Shown in pieces: positions 62,174 through 64,000 of a DNA stretch of 64,000 nt. Positions within the stretch are counted from its first letter, which is position 1; each line of letters opens with the position of its first letter. The notes beneath the pieces were generated by a model. The model had not been told where the DNA came from, ran no database searches, and saw only the letters and a list, made by a program, of their open reading frames with translations. Source of the stretch: Motacilla alba alba (Eukaryota; Chordata; Aves; Passeriformes; Motacillidae); contig NC_052021.1 of assembly GCF_015832195.1 (NCBI RefSeq), positions 24,596,286 to 24,660,285 on the forward strand, read 5' to 3'. The position numbers were made by a program, and so were the translations under genes.

Positions 62174-63914
62174 GTCTGTGCTGTTGGGGTGCTTTTGGAG
62201 TGTAACGCTAGTACCAGGTATCAGAATAGCCTGCTTATCTGCTCAGAATTTTTGTAAATGGTAAGAGCTGCTCAGTCTGAGTGCATTATTTGGAGAGGAA
62301 CTGCAATACAAGTGATAAAGAGGAGGGATCAACATTTTATTGGGTTTCAGGACTGGTTTCATTAAGGAGAGATAAAGAAGATTTTCCTCTAAAACCTGGT
62401 TTTGCCAAGACTTCCTCTGTGCCACAGAGCAAGACACTAGGCTCACGCCTTCAAGGGGAAGATTTAGGTGCCTGATGCCAGCTTAATTTCAGTGGCTGCC
62501 AAGTGCTTGAATAGGAGTTGGGATGTTTGAACCTGGTGTCTCGGGCTTCAGGAAAGTTGCTTAGGGTGAAGCAGAGGTGGCTTGCAAAGAAGCTGCAATT
62601 ATTTGTGAAAACACCTTTGTTGTTCGCCTTTGTTGAACAAATTATTCTGATTCCAGAATAAGTTCTGTCCTTTGAGGTGTTGCCACACTTACTTAAGATT
62701 GAATTTTGTACACTGACTTTCCCTTGCAGAGTCTGGGGTCTCTCATAAGTTTAGTTCTCAACATGTAAAGTAGAGATAGTCCATAATTTTTTTGAGGTTG
62801 TAGGATCTTCTGGGGGTAGTGTTTGGCAAAGATCTTAACAAAAGACTGACAATGCAGAAATATTATCTTATCTGGGTCTTGAAGTGCTATTTTTGTGTGA
62901 GTAATTGCTCACCAAGATATAGCTCAGAATCCATGCTCTTGTGCTGAGTTACTTAGCTTTGATCACACAAGGGGGGGCAATTGCTGCAAAGCACTTTCCT
63001 CCACTCCCTCTTGCTGTGTTCTGGAGCATCAGGCTGTAAGCTTGGTGTAGGCAAATCCAGCACTCAGAAGAAAGAAATGAAATGGCCTAGATACTGCGTG
63101 AGTCTTGAAACTTAATATCCAAAAGGGAGTTGAAAGTCAAAGTCACTGAAAGCCCTTTGTAGCTAACTTTCTAGATCTTCTGCTCCTTAGCAAAAATGCT
63201 GCAGATTGAACTGCCAGGACCAGCAAGTATTTTTTCTTGCATTAGCTTCTCTGGGGAGAATGGCTTGCTGGACTCTATTAAAGCTGGAGACTTGAGAGCA
63301 GCTGAGGTTTGCAAGTCTTGGATTCTGAACTGTCTTCTGTCTTTAGAGGTAGCATCATTTATTGTTTAGGGTATAGAACATTAAAATGCATAGTGAAGAT
63401 GTGCTGCTGGACAATTCTGAGCTGCAGCTGATGCATTGGCTGTTAGTAGATGCTTGCTCTGCTGGCAGAGTGCTTGGGGCCATATTTGTGGCATTGTGAC
63501 AAAAGTCTGTGAGCATTATTAATGGGTAAAGTTTCTGGGGAGAGGAGTGAACAAATGCCTTCTGCAGAGAATTGGGAAACACTCAGCATGTACTTGGCAG
63601 CTTGCAGAGTTGGGTCCTGGATTCAGAGGATGCTCTGCTCAGAAAATATTCTCCCTGTTAATAAACAAAAAGGATAATTTGACAAATCATAGCACAGAAA
63701 TACATCTTTCACCTTAATCAGAAGGCCTGCCATAGCCTGTTCTGGTGGCTGGCACCAGAAAGTGTTGGTCAAATTCACTACAATGGATTTATCTGGGAAG
63801 CTGAATGGCTTGATGATTTGAAGATGTGTGTTGATGAGGTACTGAGGGATGTGGGGTGAACCCACTGAGTCCAAAAACCTGGCAACTGTATTGGAGAAGA
63901 ATTCAGAAGTTATC

Positions 63915-64000
63915 TTGTCCTGTGGGATGCAAGAGATGCGAGTTCAGATCCTGGCTTGGCTGCTGACTTCACATGTGGTTTCAGGGCAGGAATTCAAAAG
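63915..64000 (+). repeat. MIR-like SINE relic, cut by the window end
   Basis: GATGCGAGTTCAGATCCTGG, CTTGGCTGCTGACTTCACAT and GTGGTTTCAGGGCAGG follow the order of the MIR 5' half (the usual GGTTCAAATCCTGGCTCTGCC then GTGTGACCTTGGGCAAG). The rest of the element lies beyond the window. Confidence 0.6.

Larger units (their letters stand above)
52861..63914 (+). other. Intron 1, distal part
   Basis: No exon was seen. It holds a long diverged CR1 piece (55145-55640), a poly-T run (57860-57883), an imperfect 19-bp duplication (62136-62173) and AT-rich unique DNA. Two copies of a TGTTGARTGCTTGAG word sit at 55062 and 55083. The highly conserved exon 2 of the SorCS family is not visible, so intron 1 continues beyond the window. 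Confidence 0.65.

Noticed and set aside
1..64000. CRISPR arrays, operons, phage or plasmid modules, tRNA or rRNA genes
   Set aside because: No regularly spaced direct repeats, no dense same-strand gene packing and no recognisable structural RNA were seen. The sequence is vertebrate-like.

Overview
The window looks like vertebrate, most probably avian, nuclear DNA. The only interspersed repeats I can recognise are a few old, 5'-truncated CR1 LINE pieces and MIR-like SINE relics. I see no L1, Alu or operon-like gene packing. The CR1 3' end near 14.2 kb resembles the subfamilies common in neoavian birds. Species cannot be fixed by eye, and a non-avian reptile is less likely because repeat density is so low.

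I can support one protein-coding exon. It is exon 1 of a SorCS-family VPS10-domain receptor, most likely SORCS3 (SORCS1 is the alternative), at 9639-10238 on the plus strand. It encodes exactly 200 residues and ends in a phase-0 GTGAGT donor. It holds a signal peptide, an Ala/Gly/Pro/Arg-rich propeptide with a furin-type RTRR site, and the conserved family block just before the VPS10 propeller. The rest of the receptor lies in exons beyond the window.

Layout: 1-7.7 kb is upstream non-coding DNA with one homeodomain-type AT-rich block that may be conserved. About 7.74-10.6 kb is a compound CpG island containing the promoter, the 5' UTR and exon 1. It includes a very C-rich box, a pyrimidine tract followed by a purine tract, and an A20 run. 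From 10239 to the window end (more than 53.7 kb) the sequence reads as intron 1, with no sign of exon 2. The intron contains a second GC/CpG-rich patch (about 17.64-18.34 kb), a small third one (about 52.65-52.86 kb), three CR1 pieces, four or five MIR-like pieces, microsatellites and a strongly A/C-only tract at 36.37-36.54 kb. Several AT-rich blocks there are worth testing as enhancers.

I did not find a previously undescribed biological system. The points most worth checking are the exon 1 assignment and propeptide, the intronic CpG patch, the structure-prone promoter DNA and the paired POU-like sites near 46.17 kb.
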